A stretch of DNA of 64,000 nt from Burkholderia stagnalis (GCF_902830275.1 NZ_CADESW010000003.1:406082-470081), one strand, 5' to 3'; counted from the stretch's first letter, positions 53,804 to 63,701 are shown. Notes: generated by a model from the sequence alone, not told the origin. Translations and numbers: made by a program.

Positions 53804-56620
53804 TCACGGGCCCGGCATCGCGCGCTGCCCGGGCGGCGCCGGATCGGATTCCCGCGCGTCGCCGCGATCGACCGGCGTCACGCCCAGCCCGGTCTGGACG
53901 GCCTCGAACCGCGTGCCGACCTTCAGTTTCTCGAAGATGTTCTTCAGGTGCCACTTGATGGTCTCGGGCGCCACGCGCAAGGCCCGGCCGATTTCCTTGT
54001 TCGACAGGCCCTGGGCGATATGGCCGAGGATCTCGATCTCTCGCGCGCTGAGCAGGTGCCGCGCGCCGCGCGCGTCGTCGCCGGTCGTCCGTTGCTGCGG
54101 GTCGAACGCGGCGAGCAGCCGGTCGACGAAGGCTCGCCGGCTTCCGGCGCGATCGGGCGTGTCGCGGGCCCATCTCGTCAACAGGCGCAGCGCCGGCTCG
54201 CCTTCGTCGACGAAGCTGCTGATCATGCCGTTCGATTGCGCGTAGCGCAGCGCGTCGTCCAGTGCCGCCAGCGCGGCTTCATGCGCGTTGGCCTGCTCGA
54301 GCGCCAGCGCGCGCAACAGCGAGGTGCGTGCCTCGAGGTATTGCATGCCGGTCCGGGCAAACGTGTTCCCCAGCGCGTCGAGCCGTTCGGCGGCCCGCCC
54401 GGCGTGGCCCGTTGCGATGTCGAGCCGCGCCTGCACCTCGCACCAGCTTGCCCATGTCTCGAGAAAACTGCCCATCGGCGCGGGGGGCGGCGCGGGCATC
54501 AGCGCTTCCAGCGCGTCGGCGGTGTCCCGTGCGCGGTCGAGCCACCCGCGTTGCAGGCACAGGCGCACGATATCGGCGTCGCAGGAGGCGCGCAGGCGTA
54601 GCCAGCCCCGCGACGCGGCCAGTTCCGCTCCCTGTTCCAGGCACAGCAACGCCGACGCGATATCGCCATGCCGCGCGTGCAGCCGGGCCGCGGTGCGGCA
54701 GTAGCTCGACAGCGACCCGAGCGGACACGCTTGCGCAGTGATGGCCGAGCGGTCGTTGACGAGCTGCCGCGCGCGGGCCAGATCGTTCTGCTCGTAACGG
54801 ACCGCGGCCAGGTAGCCTGCCGGCACGGCCGCCGCGGCGGAGTGGCGGCACACGTTCGCTTCCGCGCGGGCGAGGGCCGACTCGAACAGCGCGGCCGCCT
54901 CCGACAGGCGGCCGTTGACCAGCACGTTCAGCCCGAACATGCATTCGCGGTAGACGCTTGCGTAGATGGGTTCGTGATCGTCGTCCGGCGCGATCGCTCT
55001 CTTGCGTCTGATCTGCTCGACCTCGTCGAAGCGGCCGTCGTAGGTCAGGCCGAAGATTTGCGCGGATTCCCCGATGCGCCGGGCCCACGCCGGCACGGGC
55101 AGCGGCGAAGCGGCCGCTTCGCGGCCGAGGTCGAGCGACCGGTAACTGTCGTCGCGAAAGCCGGACAGCGCGGCGGCCACCGCGATCGCCTCGATCCGCA
55201 ACAGCGCGTTGCCGACGTGTGCGGCTCGCGTGCCATCGACGGGCGTGTGCGCGAGATCGGATGTCACCGACTGCAGCACGCTGCCCGCCTCCGGCGTATG
55301 CATCAGGAAGGCAAGCGCCAATGCATTGGCCAGCCGAAGCCGCAGGCGCGATTCCACCAGGTCGGGAGGCAGCTTGCCGATCAGGCTCAGCAGCATGCTG
55401 ACGTCGCTGCGATCGATCAACGCCATCGCGCAGTGCTCGACCCAGGTCGCGGCCTGCTGCGCGTCGCCGGCAGCCAGCGCATGGCGCACGGCCTCCGGCC
55501 ACTGGCGCTCGGCCGCGAGCCACTGGCTGGCGCGACGGTGCAGCTTCGGCAGCTCGTCGGCCAGTTGCCGGGCGGCTCGCCGCCTGAGCGCGTCGGACAT
55601 CAGCGCGTGATAGCGGAACCATTGCCGCTCGTCGTCGAGCGCGCGGATGAACAGGTTATTGCGCTCCAGCCAGTCGAGCTTCTCCCAGCTGCGTGCGCCG
55701 GCGCCCATGACGGCATCGCACAGCCCGGGGCTCAGCCGCTCGAGGATCGACGTGCGCAGCAGGAATTGATAGACGGCGGGCGGCAGGCGGGCCAGCACCG
55801 CTTCGTCGAGATAGGCGTCGATGCCGTACCGGTTGCCGGCAAGATCGCGTGCGACCCTCGCGGCATCCGCCGCATCGTGCAGCGACAGCGACGCGAGCTG
55901 CAGGCCGGCGATCCATCCCTCCGTTGCATCGTGGAGCAGTTCGACGGCAGGGCGGTCGAGTATCGCGGTGCCCGCGCGCGCGAAGAATGCCTGCGCGTCG
56001 TCGGCGGAAAAGCGCAGGTCGGACTCGTCGATCCGCAGCAGCTGCCCGTGGGCCTGGAAGTGGGCGAGCGCCAGCTTGGGCTCGCTGCGCGCGCCGAGCA
56101 GGATATGAAAGTTGTCGGGCGCATAGCGCAGCAGGCGAGAGACCGCGGCCCGCACGGGCGTGGACGACAGGCGGTCGAAATCGTCGAGGACCAGAAACAC
56201 CTGCTTGCCGCAGGCCGCGATTTCGTTGAGCAGCACGGACACGACGGTCCTGCCGGGCGTGAGCGGGTCCTTGCGCAGCAATCGTTCGGCGTGCTGCCCG
56301 ACGCCGCCCGTGCCACGGCTCAGCGCGGCGACCAGGTACGCGCCGAACTGGTCGGGATCGTCGTCGTCGCTGTCCAGGCTCAGCCACGCGACGAGCTGGT
56401 GCCGGGTGCGCAGCACTTCGCACCATTCGGACAACATCGTCGTTTTCCCGAACCCCGCCGGCGCGATGATCAGCGTGACCGTATGTCCGGCCGCCGCCGC
56501 CAGCTTCTTCAGCAGCGGGCGCCGCGTCACGCGGCAGCGGGGCGGCCGGGGCGGCGCCATCTTGGTCTGGATGAGTGAGAGATCCCAGCGTTGCGCGTCG
56601 GGATCGGTCGGAAGGTTCAT
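53804..56620 (-). CDS. MalT/AlkS-type LuxR regulator (large ATP-binding activator)
   Basis: 938 residues. N-terminal STAND/AAA ATPase with Walker A IAPAGFGKTT (53-61) and a Walker B-like VFLVLDDFDRL, a central TPR-like helical array, and a C-terminal LuxR helix-turn-helix at about 857-901 (LSAREIEILGHIAQGLSNKE). This is the MalT family: ligand and ATP drive oligomerisation and promoter activation. Start at 56620 (MNLPTDPDAQRW); SD weak. Eighty-five bases upstream of PucR copy 2 on the same strand, it may govern the same catabolic region, or the divergent porin at 56886. Ligand unknown. Confidence 0.92.
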   Translation of the reverse strand: MNLPTDPDAQRWDLSLIQTKMAPPRPPRCRVTRRPLLKKLAAAAGHTVTLIIAPAGFGKTTMLSEWCEVLRTRHQLVAWLSLDSDDDDPDQFGAYLVAALSRGTGGVGQHAERLLRKDPLTPGRTVVSVLLNEIAACGKQVFLVLDDFDRLSSTPVRAAVSRLLRYAPDNFHILLGARSEPKLALAHFQAHGQLLRIDESDLRFSADDAQAFFARAGTAILDRPAVELLHDATEGWIAGLQLASLSLHDAADAARVARDLAGNRYGIDAYLDEAVLARLPPAVYQFLLRTSILERLSPGLCDAVMGAGARSWEKLDWLERNNLFIRALDDERQWFRYHALMSDALRRRAARQLADELPKLHRRASQWLAAERQWPEAVRHALAAGDAQQAATWVEHCAMALIDRSDVSMLLSLIGKLPPDLVESRLRLRLANALALAFLMHTPEAGSVLQSVTSDLAHTPVDGTRAAHVGNALLRIEAIAVAAALSGFRDDSYRSLDLGREAAASPLPVPAWARRIGESAQIFGLTYDGRFDEVEQIRRKRAIAPDDDHEPIYASVYRECMFGLNVLVNGRLSEAAALFESALARAEANVCRHSAAAAVPAGYLAAVRYEQNDLARARQLVNDRSAITAQACPLGSLSSYCRTAARLHARHGDIASALLCLEQGAELAASRGWLRLRASCDADIVRLCLQRGWLDRARDTADALEALMPAPPPAPMGSFLETWASWCEVQARLDIATGHAGRAAERLDALGNTFARTGMQYLEARTSLLRALALEQANAHEAALAALDDALRYAQSNGMISSFVDEGEPALRLLTRWARDTPDRAGSRRAFVDRLLAAFDPQQRTTGDDARGARHLLSAREIEILGHIAQGLSNKEIGRALRVAPETIKWHLKNIFEKLKVGTRFEAVQTGLGVTPVDRGDARESDPAPPGQRAMPGP

Positions 56621-56885
56621 TGCGAGATATACCGGGAAGATGCCGCCCCATCATAATCCGCGCCGCCGTGCGGGCGATGAGGGTTTTCCCACGGGAGGGG
56701 GTGACCGGATTCCACCCCCCCGGCGCGCGCGGCCGACCCTCCCCGCCGGCCGGCCGCGCACCTGTCCGCCTGCCCGTAATCTTGCCCCGGGATCGCGTCC
56801 GTGGTCGTGACGCGCGCAGCGTCGTTCGACACCGCGCGGGCGGGCATCCCGAATCAAAAAACAACTATTCGATTGGAGATTGCGG

Positions 56886-57968
56886 ATGAAATCGTCAACG
56901 TGCCCGCGAGCATGGGGTATTTTTGTGGCGGCATCGCTGGGTGCAGCGTCCGGGCTGGCTCACGCTCAGAGCAGCGTGACCTTGTATGGGGTGGTCGATG
57001 CGGCCGTGCTGTATACGAACAAGTCGCTGAACACGCACACCGGCGCGAATGGCGGCCACAAGTTCGCGATGATCGACGGCGCCGCGTCGGCATCGCGATT
57101 CGGCCTGAGAGGCGTCGAGGATCTCGGCGGCGGAATGAAGGCGACGTTCGTCCTCGAAAGCGGCATCGACGTGTCGAACGGCGGGTTCGCGAATTCGAAC
57201 GGCAATATGTTCGGCCGTCAGGCATGGCTCGCATTGAGCGGCAATTTCGGGACGGTCAAGGCCGGCCTGCAATACTCGCCGTTCGTGCTCGCCCAGATCG
57301 CGACCGATCCGCGCGACATCGCCTATTTCGGCAGCGGCGCCGTCATCTATGTCGACAACGTGCTGGTGACGGGGCTGTTCAATCAGAATGCCGTGTCCTA
57401 CACGAGCCCGGTGATCGCGGGGTTCCAGGGCAGCGCGATGTTCGGCTTCGGCGGCAAGGCCGGCGATTTCCAGTCGGGCCGGCAATATTCGGCAAGCCTG
57501 AAATACCAGATGGGCGGCCTGCTCGTCACGGCGGCGCTTTATAACGGCAACGCGGGCGGCGCGGCGGCGACGCCGATTCCAAGCACCGTGCCGTTCACGG
57601 GGCGAGCGATCGGCGCCGTGTACGATTTCGGCAACCTGACCGTCAAGGCCTCCTACGCGCTCTACAAGGTGGGCGGATCGTTCGACAACCGGGTGATTGG
57701 CGCCGGAGCCAGCTACCTGATCACGCCCGCGGTCAACGTCGATGCCGGCGCGTGGTTCACGAGCGACGGCAACGATACCCGCAACCACTCGCTGCTGACC
57801 GCGATCGGGTTGCGGTACTTCCTGTCGAAGGCAACGGCGCTCTACACGCAGGTCGGGCTCGTGCACAACTACGGGCGGATGAACACCGGGCTGTCGATCA
57901 ACGGCGCGCTGCACGAGGGCCGCGGCACGGCCGTGGGCGCGGTGCTCGGCATGCGTCATTCGTTCTAG
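56886..57968 (+). CDS. General outer-membrane porin
   Basis: A 360-residue porin: signal peptide ending GLAHAQSSVTLYG, blocks SRFGLRGVEDLGGGMKATFVLESG and GRQAWLALSG, and C-terminal R-H-S-F. ATG at 56886 follows GGAGAT. It is divergent from the MalT-type regulator, with about 265 bases between them, which suits control by that regulator. A very stable hairpin follows the stop. Confidence 0.93.
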   Translation: MKSSTCPRAWGIFVAASLGAASGLAHAQSSVTLYGVVDAAVLYTNKSLNTHTGANGGHKFAMIDGAASASRFGLRGVEDLGGGMKATFVLESGIDVSNGGFANSNGNMFGRQAWLALSGNFGTVKAGLQYSPFVLAQIATDPRDIAYFGSGAVIYVDNVLVTGLFNQNAVSYTSPVIAGFQGSAMFGFGGKAGDFQSGRQYSASLKYQMGGLLVTAALYNGNAGGAAATPIPSTVPFTGRAIGAVYDFGNLTVKASYALYKVGGSFDNRVIGAGASYLITPAVNVDAGAWFTSDGNDTRNHSLLTAIGLRYFLSKATALYTQVGLVHNYGRMNTGLSINGALHEGRGTAVGAVLGMRHSF

Positions 57969-57978
57969 GCCCACGGCG

Positions 57979-58011
57979 GCACGCTGTGCGCCGCACCGGC
58001 GCGCAGCGTGC
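57979..58011 (+). terminator. 15-bp stem-loop terminator of porin gene
   Basis: GCACGCTG-T-GCGCCG (57979-57993), loop CAC, CGGCGC-G-CAGCGTGC (57997-58011): all paired with one G-U. Starts 11 bases after the stop codon. No U run, but stem stability and placement favour termination. Confidence 0.6.
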
Positions 58012-58037
58012 GCGGCCCCGCGATCGCGGCGGGCCGC

Positions 58038-58055
58038 ATTGTGAATTTTCACAAT
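58038..58055 (+). promoter_or_regulatory. Operator palindrome upstream of the efflux operon
   Basis: ATTGTGAA (58038-58045), TT, TTCACAAT (58048-58055): 8-base perfect arms about 240 bases upstream of the YtcA start, with no other gene between. Probably the binding site of a LysR- or MarR-type regulator of the efflux genes. Confidence 0.6.
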
Positions 58056-58296
58056 CGCGTTGTCGGTTATTCCAGTGCTTTCGCCTTCTCCGCCCGCTTA
58101 CCATCGGGGATCGAGTCGCGCAGGGCCTGTTACCGGCCCTCCGTTCTTCCGGCCGGGGCCGCGCTTGCGCCCGGCTGCCGCGGCAGGCAGGCGGCCATCC
58201 GCCCGAGCCCCGTTCCGCCGTACCCATTCAATCGTCGAGTCAACCTTGCGGCATTCGACCATGCGTCCATTGCCCGCCGCCGTGAGTCCTTTGCAG

Positions 58297-58566
58297 ATGC
58301 GCTCATCCACCGCCCAGAAATTCGTCCCGCTCGCGGCCAGCCTGTTGCTTGGCGGCTGCGTGCCCGCGCCGTCGGTCGTCGTGTTCGGCGCCGCGTTTCC
58401 GGATTGGCTGTTCTGCATCGTCTTCGGCGTGCTGGGCACCGTCGTCGTCCATGTCGTGCTGGGCAAGCGCGGCAAGCGCGCGTGGCTGGCGCCGCTCGCG
58501 ATCAGCTACCCGGCGTTCGCCGCGCTGCTCGCGATGGCCTTCTGGCTGCTCTTCTTCCCCCACTGA
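58297..58566 (+). CDS. YtcA family lipoprotein-like small membrane protein
   Basis: 89 residues from the ATG at 58297. Signal-like segment FVPLAASLLLGGC gives a lipobox Cys at residue 21. Then PAPSVVVFGAAFPDWLFCIVFGV and a second helix region AFAALLAMAFWLLFF. The arrangement (lipobox, PDWLFC, two helices) is the YtcA family that precedes mdtN-type efflux genes. A start at 58261 would add 12 residues and is possible. The mdtN-like gene starts 15 bases later. Likely an accessory of the pump; function unknown. Confidence 0.8.
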   Translation: MRSSTAQKFVPLAASLLLGGCVPAPSVVVFGAAFPDWLFCIVFGVLGTVVVHVVLGKRGKRAWLAPLAISYPAFAALLAMAFWLLFFPH

Positions 58567-58581
58567 TCACGCGTACCGTAT

Positions 58582-59637
58582 ATGTCCGACGCCTCCCGCG
58601 CCTCGCGCAAAAAGTCCCTTCCCGCGTTGCTCGTCGCCGCCGCCGCGCTGGTGCTGCTCGGTGTCGTGCTGTGGCGGATCGACCGTGCACCGAGCACCGA
58701 CGACGCGTACGTGTACGCGGACACGATCAACGTGGTGCCGGAAGTCAACGGACGCATCGTCGAGATGCCGGTGCGCGACAACCAGCCGGTCAAGCAGGGC
58801 GATCTGCTGTTCCGGATCGATCCGCGGCCGTACCAGGATGCGCTGAATCAGGCGCGGGCGCGGCTCGAGACGCTCGATCGGCAGATCGCGCTCACGCAGC
58901 GTTCGGTCAATGCGCAGCAATACAACGCCGAATCCGTGAAGGCGGCGGTCGAGCGGTCCCGCGCGCAGGCGAACCAGGCAACCGATACGCTCCGCCGGAT
59001 CGAGCCGCTGCTGGCGCATGGCTACACGTCGGCGGAAGACGTCGATCGGGCCCGCACCGCGCAACGGGCCGCGCAGGCGGAATTGAATGCGGCGACGCTG
59101 CAGGCGCAGCAGGCCAAGGCGGCCGTGAGCGGCGTGGACGCGCTGGTCGCGCAGCGCGCGGAAGTCAACGCGCAGATCGCGATCGCCGAATTGAACCTCG
59201 AGTTCACCGAGGTGCGCGCGCCGTTCGACGGGCGGGTCGCGGCATTGCGCACGACGGTGGGGCAGTTCGCTTCCGCGCTCAAGCCGGTGTTCACGTTGAT
59301 CGATACGCGCCACTGGTATGTGATCGCGAATTTCCGCGAGACCGACCTGAAGGGCGTGCGCGCGGGGATACCGGCCACTGTCTACCTGACGAGCGACACC
59401 GGTAGGCGCTTCGAGGGCCGCGTCGATTCGATCAGCTACGGCGTGCTGCCCGACGACGGCGGCGTGGTGCTGGAGGGGTTGCCGCGGGTGCAGCGCAGCA
59501 TCAACTGGGTGCATGTGTCACAGCGCTTCCCGGTCAAGATCGCGGTGGCGAACCCGGACCCGGCGAGCTTCCGGATCGGCACGTCGGCGGTCGCCACGCT
59601 GCGCCGCGATGGCCACCCGCACGATGCATCCCGTTGA
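58582..59637 (+). CDS. mdtN: Membrane fusion protein of efflux pump (MdtN/EmrA type)
   Basis: 351 residues: one N-terminal helix (PALLVAAAALVLLGVVLW), then DDAYVYADTINVVPEVNGRI, a lipoyl-like half motif, a long coiled coil from about 90 to 200 and the closing lipoyl/barrel region LEFTEVRAPFDGRV. Periplasmic adaptor linking the inner membrane protein MdtO to the outer membrane channel MdtP. ATG at 58582 begins MSDASRASRKK. Its end overlaps upstream start options for mdtO. Confidence 0.92.
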   Translation: MSDASRASRKKSLPALLVAAAALVLLGVVLWRIDRAPSTDDAYVYADTINVVPEVNGRIVEMPVRDNQPVKQGDLLFRIDPRPYQDALNQARARLETLDRQIALTQRSVNAQQYNAESVKAAVERSRAQANQATDTLRRIEPLLAHGYTSAEDVDRARTAQRAAQAELNAATLQAQQAKAAVSGVDALVAQRAEVNAQIAIAELNLEFTEVRAPFDGRVAALRTTVGQFASALKPVFTLIDTRHWYVIANFRETDLKGVRAGIPATVYLTSDTGRRFEGRVDSISYGVLPDDGGVVLEGLPRVQRSINWVHVSQRFPVKIAVANPDPASFRIGTSAVATLRRDGHPHDASR

Positions 59638-59644
59638 GCGGCAC

Positions 59645-61741
59645 ATGAGCGCCGCACATGCCCTGCCGGGCGGCCTGCAACGTTTCGCCCGCTTCGTGGG
59701 CGGCGAAATCCGCCCGTATCCGGGGCGCATGAACGTGACGCTGCGCTGCGTGCTGACCAGCGCGCTCGTCATCGTCACGTCGATGGCGCTGCAGGTGCCG
59801 CTGCTCGCGCTGTCGCTGATCGTCGTGTTCTACGTCACGCAGGCCAACGTCGTCGTGACGCGCATGATCGGCGTGCTGTTCGTCGTCGGTTCGACGCTGG
59901 CGATCGTCAGCGCGATCCTGGTGCTGAAGCTGACCTACGACTATCCGCTGCTGCGGATCCTGCTGGCCAGCGCGCTGTTCTTCGGCAGCGTCTACCTGAT
60001 GCGCGTGACCAAGGTCGGCGTCGTGTTCTTCATCGTCGGCCTGATCGTCATCTACGTGCAGACCTTCGTCGACCGGACGGATCAGGCCGAACTGCTGGTG
60101 CGCATGGTGTTGTGGGTATGGGTCGCGGTCAACTATGCGATCGCGCTGACGCTCGTGATCAATACGCTGCTGCTGCCCGCCGAGCCGGTGCGCCAGCTCG
60201 AAGCCGCGATGCGCGCGCAACTGGACGCGATCGACGTGACGCTGGCCGGCCTCGAACACGGCACGCCGGCAGCCGGCGTGCCGGGGGCGCGTGCGATCCA
60301 GCTTGCCGCGTTGACGCTGCAGAAGCTGCTGCGTTTCGCCACGATGCGCGACGCGGCGTATCGCAAGGGCCAGGCGCTGCATCTGGCGCGCGCGGCAACG
60401 GTGTCGCGCCTGTACGCCGCCGCCGGCCACCTGCCGGCCTCCACGGCCGGCTTGCCGGCGAACGCGCTGCCCGCGCTGCGCGACGCATGCCGGGGCCTCG
60501 GCGATGCGATCGGAGCGGGCACGCGCTATGTCGCGCCCGCGGCATTGGCCGCGCTGCCGGCCGACGGGTTGCCCGGCGCGCTGGCGGAGATGCGCGACGC
60601 GCTGCTGGCGTTCGCGGATCGATCCGCGGCGGCGCCGGATGCCGAATCGCCGGCCGAAAAGGGGCGCCTGCTGGTGCCCGATGCGCTCGTCAATCCGGTC
60701 TATGCGCAGTTCGCGCTGAAGACGCTGATGGCGGCCCTGTTCAGCTACGTCTTCTATATCGCCACCGATTGGCAAGGTATCCATACGATGATGCTGAGCT
60801 GCCTGATCGTCGCGCAGCCGAGCCTCGGCGCGACCGCCCAGCGCGCCGCGCTGCGGATCGGCGGCGCGGTGGTGGGCAGCGCCCTGGCGCTCGCGATGGT
60901 CGTGTGGGTCGTGCCGCATCTCGACGGCATCGTCGGCCTGTTGATGATGGCCTTGCCCGTCATTGCGCTGGGCGCGTGGGTGGCGGCAGGCTCCGAGCGC
61001 ATCAGCTACGCGGGCATCCAGATCATGTTCACGTTTGCGCTGGCGTTGCTGGAGGAATTCGGTCCGGTCACCGACCTGACCGAAATCCGTGACCGGATGG
61101 TCGGCATCCTGCTCGGCGTCGCGGTGTCGGCGGCCGTCCACGCGTTCCTGTGGCCCGAGGCCGAGGGCGAAGCGCTGCGTCAGCGCGCGGCGACGCTGCT
61201 GCGCCGGATCGCCGCGCACCTGCGTCCGGGCGCAGCGGGTCCGGTGCCCATCGCGCTGTGGGGCGAGCTGGCCGATTGCGACGCGATGGCCGCGCGCGTG
61301 GCGCTGGAACCGGGCTGGCAGATGGCCGAAGGGCAGCACGAAGGCTTGACCCTGCGCATGCAGACGCTGCTGGCCCACGTCAGGGAAATCCTGCTGGCCG
61401 CCGACGCGTTCGGCGCGGAACGGCGCTCGCTGCGCTTGACGGAGCGGACCGAGGCGGCCGCGAGCGCATTTGAACAGGCGCTGGCCGCTGCGCTGGACAG
61501 CTACGCACACGGGCTGGCCGACCATCCGTTGACGGTCGACGCGCCGCCCCGCATCGCATTGGACGCGCTGTCGGCCTGCTGCGCGGCCGATCTGTCGGCG
61601 CAGCCGGCCGATGCCGAGCGCGCCGCCCATGCGCGCCTGTTGACCCGGGCCGGGAACCTGGCCGGCCAGATTTCGATCCTGCCCGCCTGGGCCGAGGACG
61701 CCGTCAGCCCCGCACTTTCCTCGCGAGCTTCGCAAGCATGA
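59645..61741 (+). CDS. mdtO: FUSC-family inner-membrane efflux protein (MdtO type)
   Basis: 698 residues with two blocks of membrane helices (about residues 40-170 and 360-510) separated and followed by cytoplasmic helical domains, the fusaric-acid-resistance/aromatic-acid exporter layout. Segments RVTKVGVVFFIVGLIVIY and GATAQRAALRIGGAVVGSALAL are typical. Starts considered: 59609, 59624 and 59645; the last is chosen for the GAGCGG just upstream. Ends with an ATGA overlap with mdtP. E. coli MdtO is 683 residues. Exports aromatic or drug-like compounds; substrate here unknown. Confidence 0.9.
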   Translation: MSAAHALPGGLQRFARFVGGEIRPYPGRMNVTLRCVLTSALVIVTSMALQVPLLALSLIVVFYVTQANVVVTRMIGVLFVVGSTLAIVSAILVLKLTYDYPLLRILLASALFFGSVYLMRVTKVGVVFFIVGLIVIYVQTFVDRTDQAELLVRMVLWVWVAVNYAIALTLVINTLLLPAEPVRQLEAAMRAQLDAIDVTLAGLEHGTPAAGVPGARAIQLAALTLQKLLRFATMRDAAYRKGQALHLARAATVSRLYAAAGHLPASTAGLPANALPALRDACRGLGDAIGAGTRYVAPAALAALPADGLPGALAEMRDALLAFADRSAAAPDAESPAEKGRLLVPDALVNPVYAQFALKTLMAALFSYVFYIATDWQGIHTMMLSCLIVAQPSLGATAQRAALRIGGAVVGSALALAMVVWVVPHLDGIVGLLMMALPVIALGAWVAAGSERISYAGIQIMFTFALALLEEFGPVTDLTEIRDRMVGILLGVAVSAAVHAFLWPEAEGEALRQRAATLLRRIAAHLRPGAAGPVPIALWGELADCDAMAARVALEPGWQMAEGQHEGLTLRMQTLLAHVREILLAADAFGAERRSLRLTERTEAAASAFEQALAAALDSYAHGLADHPLTVDAPPRIALDALSACCAADLSAQPADAERAAHARLLTRAGNLAGQISILPAWAEDAVSPALSSRASQA

Positions 61742-63222
61742 CCGTTTCGCCGATTCGATCCTTTTCTTCATCGCTGCGCCGTGTCGCGGCCGCGGCACTG
61801 CTGTGCGGCCTGTCCGCGTGCGCATTGATCCGCCACGACACCCAGCCGGCCGCGGCGCTCGATCCCGAGCGCATTCGCATTGCCGACGACATCCATCTGG
61901 CGCACGGCGACTGGCCGTCGGCCCGCTGGTGGACCCGCTATGCCGATCCGCAGCTCGACGCGCTGATCGAGCGCGCGCTCGGCGACGCGCCGACGATGGC
62001 GATCGCCCGCACGCGTGTCGCCCAGGCCCGGGCCAACGTCGATCTCGTGAAGGCCGGCACGAACCTGCAGGTGTCCGCGCTCGGCTCGGTGGACCGCGAG
62101 CGCGTGTCGGGCAACGGCTTCCTGGGCGCCTATTCCGGCAACGAGCCGATGATCGGCGCGACCGGGCCCTGGTATACGGAAGGCATCGTCGGCCTCGGCG
62201 CGAGTCTCGATGTCGACATCTGGGGCAAGGAACGTGCGCAGGTGGCCGCCGCGCTGGGGGTGCGCAATGCGCGCGCGGTCGAGCTGTCGGCCGTCGAACT
62301 GGAACTCGCCGCGGATGTCGCGCAGCTTTATTACGGCATCCAGACGACCTATCGAATCGCCGATCTGCTGGAGCAACTGCACGCGATCGCGACCATCTCG
62401 GTCGATGCGCATGCCGCGCGTGCGGCGCGCGGCCTCGAGCCGCGGACGCCGACCGAAACGGCGCGCGCGCAACAGCTGACGACGCAGCGGCAGTTGGCGG
62501 CCGCGCGAGCACGCATCACGCAGTTGCGCGAATCGTTGCGGGCGCTGGTCGGCGCGCGCGCCGACGAACTGGGCGACCTCCGGCCCGTGCCGCTGCCGTC
62601 GCCGCCGCTTGCGCTGCCCACGACGCTCTCGTACGAATTCCTGGCGAGACGGCCGGATCTGCAGGCGCTGCGCTGGTATGTCGAAGCGTCGTTCGACAGG
62701 ATCGATGCGGCCAAGGCCGCGTTCTATCCGAGCTTCGACATCAAGGCGTTCTTCGGCGTCAACGCGCTGCATCTGGCCGATCTGTTCACGCATGCGAGCC
62801 AGCAGATCAACCTGGTTCCCGGCCTGACCCTGCCGATTTTCGACGGCGGCCGGCTCAACGCGAATCTCGGCGGCGCGCGCGCGGCAAGCGACCTGCTGAT
62901 CCTGCAGTACAACCAGGCGGTGCTGAACGCGGTGCGCGACGTGGCGATGACGGGCAGCCAGCTGCAGGATCTCGACGTCGAGGCGAAGCTGCAGACGGAG
63001 AAGATCGAGGCGGTGCAGTTCGCGCAGGACAGCGTCGACGCCCACTACCGAACCGGGCTGGCGAGCCGGCTCGCCGCCGTGGAGGCGAAGCAGGCGGTGC
63101 TCGTCGAACGCATGGTGCTGGCCGAGCTCGACGGACGGCGGATCGGCCAGGACATCGCGCTGACGAAGGCGCTGGGCGGCGGTTATCGGGCGCAAGCGCC
63201 GGTCACGCCGAAGGCCCGGTAG
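61738..63222 (+). CDS. mdtP: Outer-membrane efflux lipoprotein (MdtP/NodT type)
   Basis: 494 residues, TolC-like. Lipobox GLSAC gives the acylated cysteine near residue 28. The two outer-membrane efflux repeats follow (WWTRYADPQLDALIERALGD; FLARRPDLQALRWYVEASFDRI; GLTLPIFDGGRLNANL). It forms the outer membrane duct of the pump with MdtN and MdtO. ATG overlaps the mdtO stop. The following MarR gene begins 8 bases after its stop. Confidence 0.93.
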   Translation: MTVSPIRSFSSSLRRVAAAALLCGLSACALIRHDTQPAAALDPERIRIADDIHLAHGDWPSARWWTRYADPQLDALIERALGDAPTMAIARTRVAQARANVDLVKAGTNLQVSALGSVDRERVSGNGFLGAYSGNEPMIGATGPWYTEGIVGLGASLDVDIWGKERAQVAAALGVRNARAVELSAVELELAADVAQLYYGIQTTYRIADLLEQLHAIATISVDAHAARAARGLEPRTPTETARAQQLTTQRQLAAARARITQLRESLRALVGARADELGDLRPVPLPSPPLALPTTLSYEFLARRPDLQALRWYVEASFDRIDAAKAAFYPSFDIKAFFGVNALHLADLFTHASQQINLVPGLTLPIFDGGRLNANLGGARAASDLLILQYNQAVLNAVRDVAMTGSQLQDLDVEAKLQTEKIEAVQFAQDSVDAHYRTGLASRLAAVEAKQAVLVERMVLAELDGRRIGQDIALTKALGGGYRAQAPVTPKAR

Positions 63223-63230
63223 TGCGGAAC

Positions 63231-63701
63231 ATGGCCGACAGGTTTTCTCCACCGGATCGCCGCGACGTATCGCGCGAGCTTGACGCGGTTCGCTCGATAT
63301 TGGGCGTCCACGCGTCGATCAAGCGGCTGTTCGAGCAGGCAACGTTGACCGCGCTGGGGATGCCGTTCTCCCAGGGCAGGGCGCTCGTCCATCTCGCGCG
63401 TGGCGAGGCGGTGTCATGCCAGGCGCTCGCCCGCTCGCTCGGGTGCGGCGCGGGCCGCATGTCGCGGCTGGTGGATGACCTCGAGAAGCGGGCATGGGTC
63501 GTGCGCCGACGCCATGGCGACGATCGCCGCACGCTCGATCTCGCGCTGACGCCGGCCGGCCTGGCGCTCGCGGAGCGCATCCCGGCGGTGCTGGCGGAGG
63601 TCAGGCGGGGCGTGCTGAATCGATTGTCGGCGCAGGAGCGGGCGGTGCTCAAACGATTCCTCGAACGGATGCTCGGGGAGATCGACGGACAGCCCGGCTG
63701 A
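63231..63701 (+). CDS. MarR family regulator at end of efflux operon
   Basis: 156 residues of MarR fold: SCQALARSLGCGAGRMSRLVDDLEKRAWVVRRR as recognition helix and wing start, HGDDRRTLDLALTPAGLALAER as wing. ATG at 63231 is 8 bases after mdtP; a GTG overlapping the mdtP stop is an alternative. Cotranscription suggests a feedback repressor that senses the pump's substrate, possibly acting at the palindrome at 58038. Confidence 0.9.
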   Translation: MADRFSPPDRRDVSRELDAVRSILGVHASIKRLFEQATLTALGMPFSQGRALVHLARGEAVSCQALARSLGCGAGRMSRLVDDLEKRAWVVRRRHGDDRRTLDLALTPAGLALAERIPAVLAEVRRGVLNRLSAQERAVLKRFLERMLGEIDGQPG

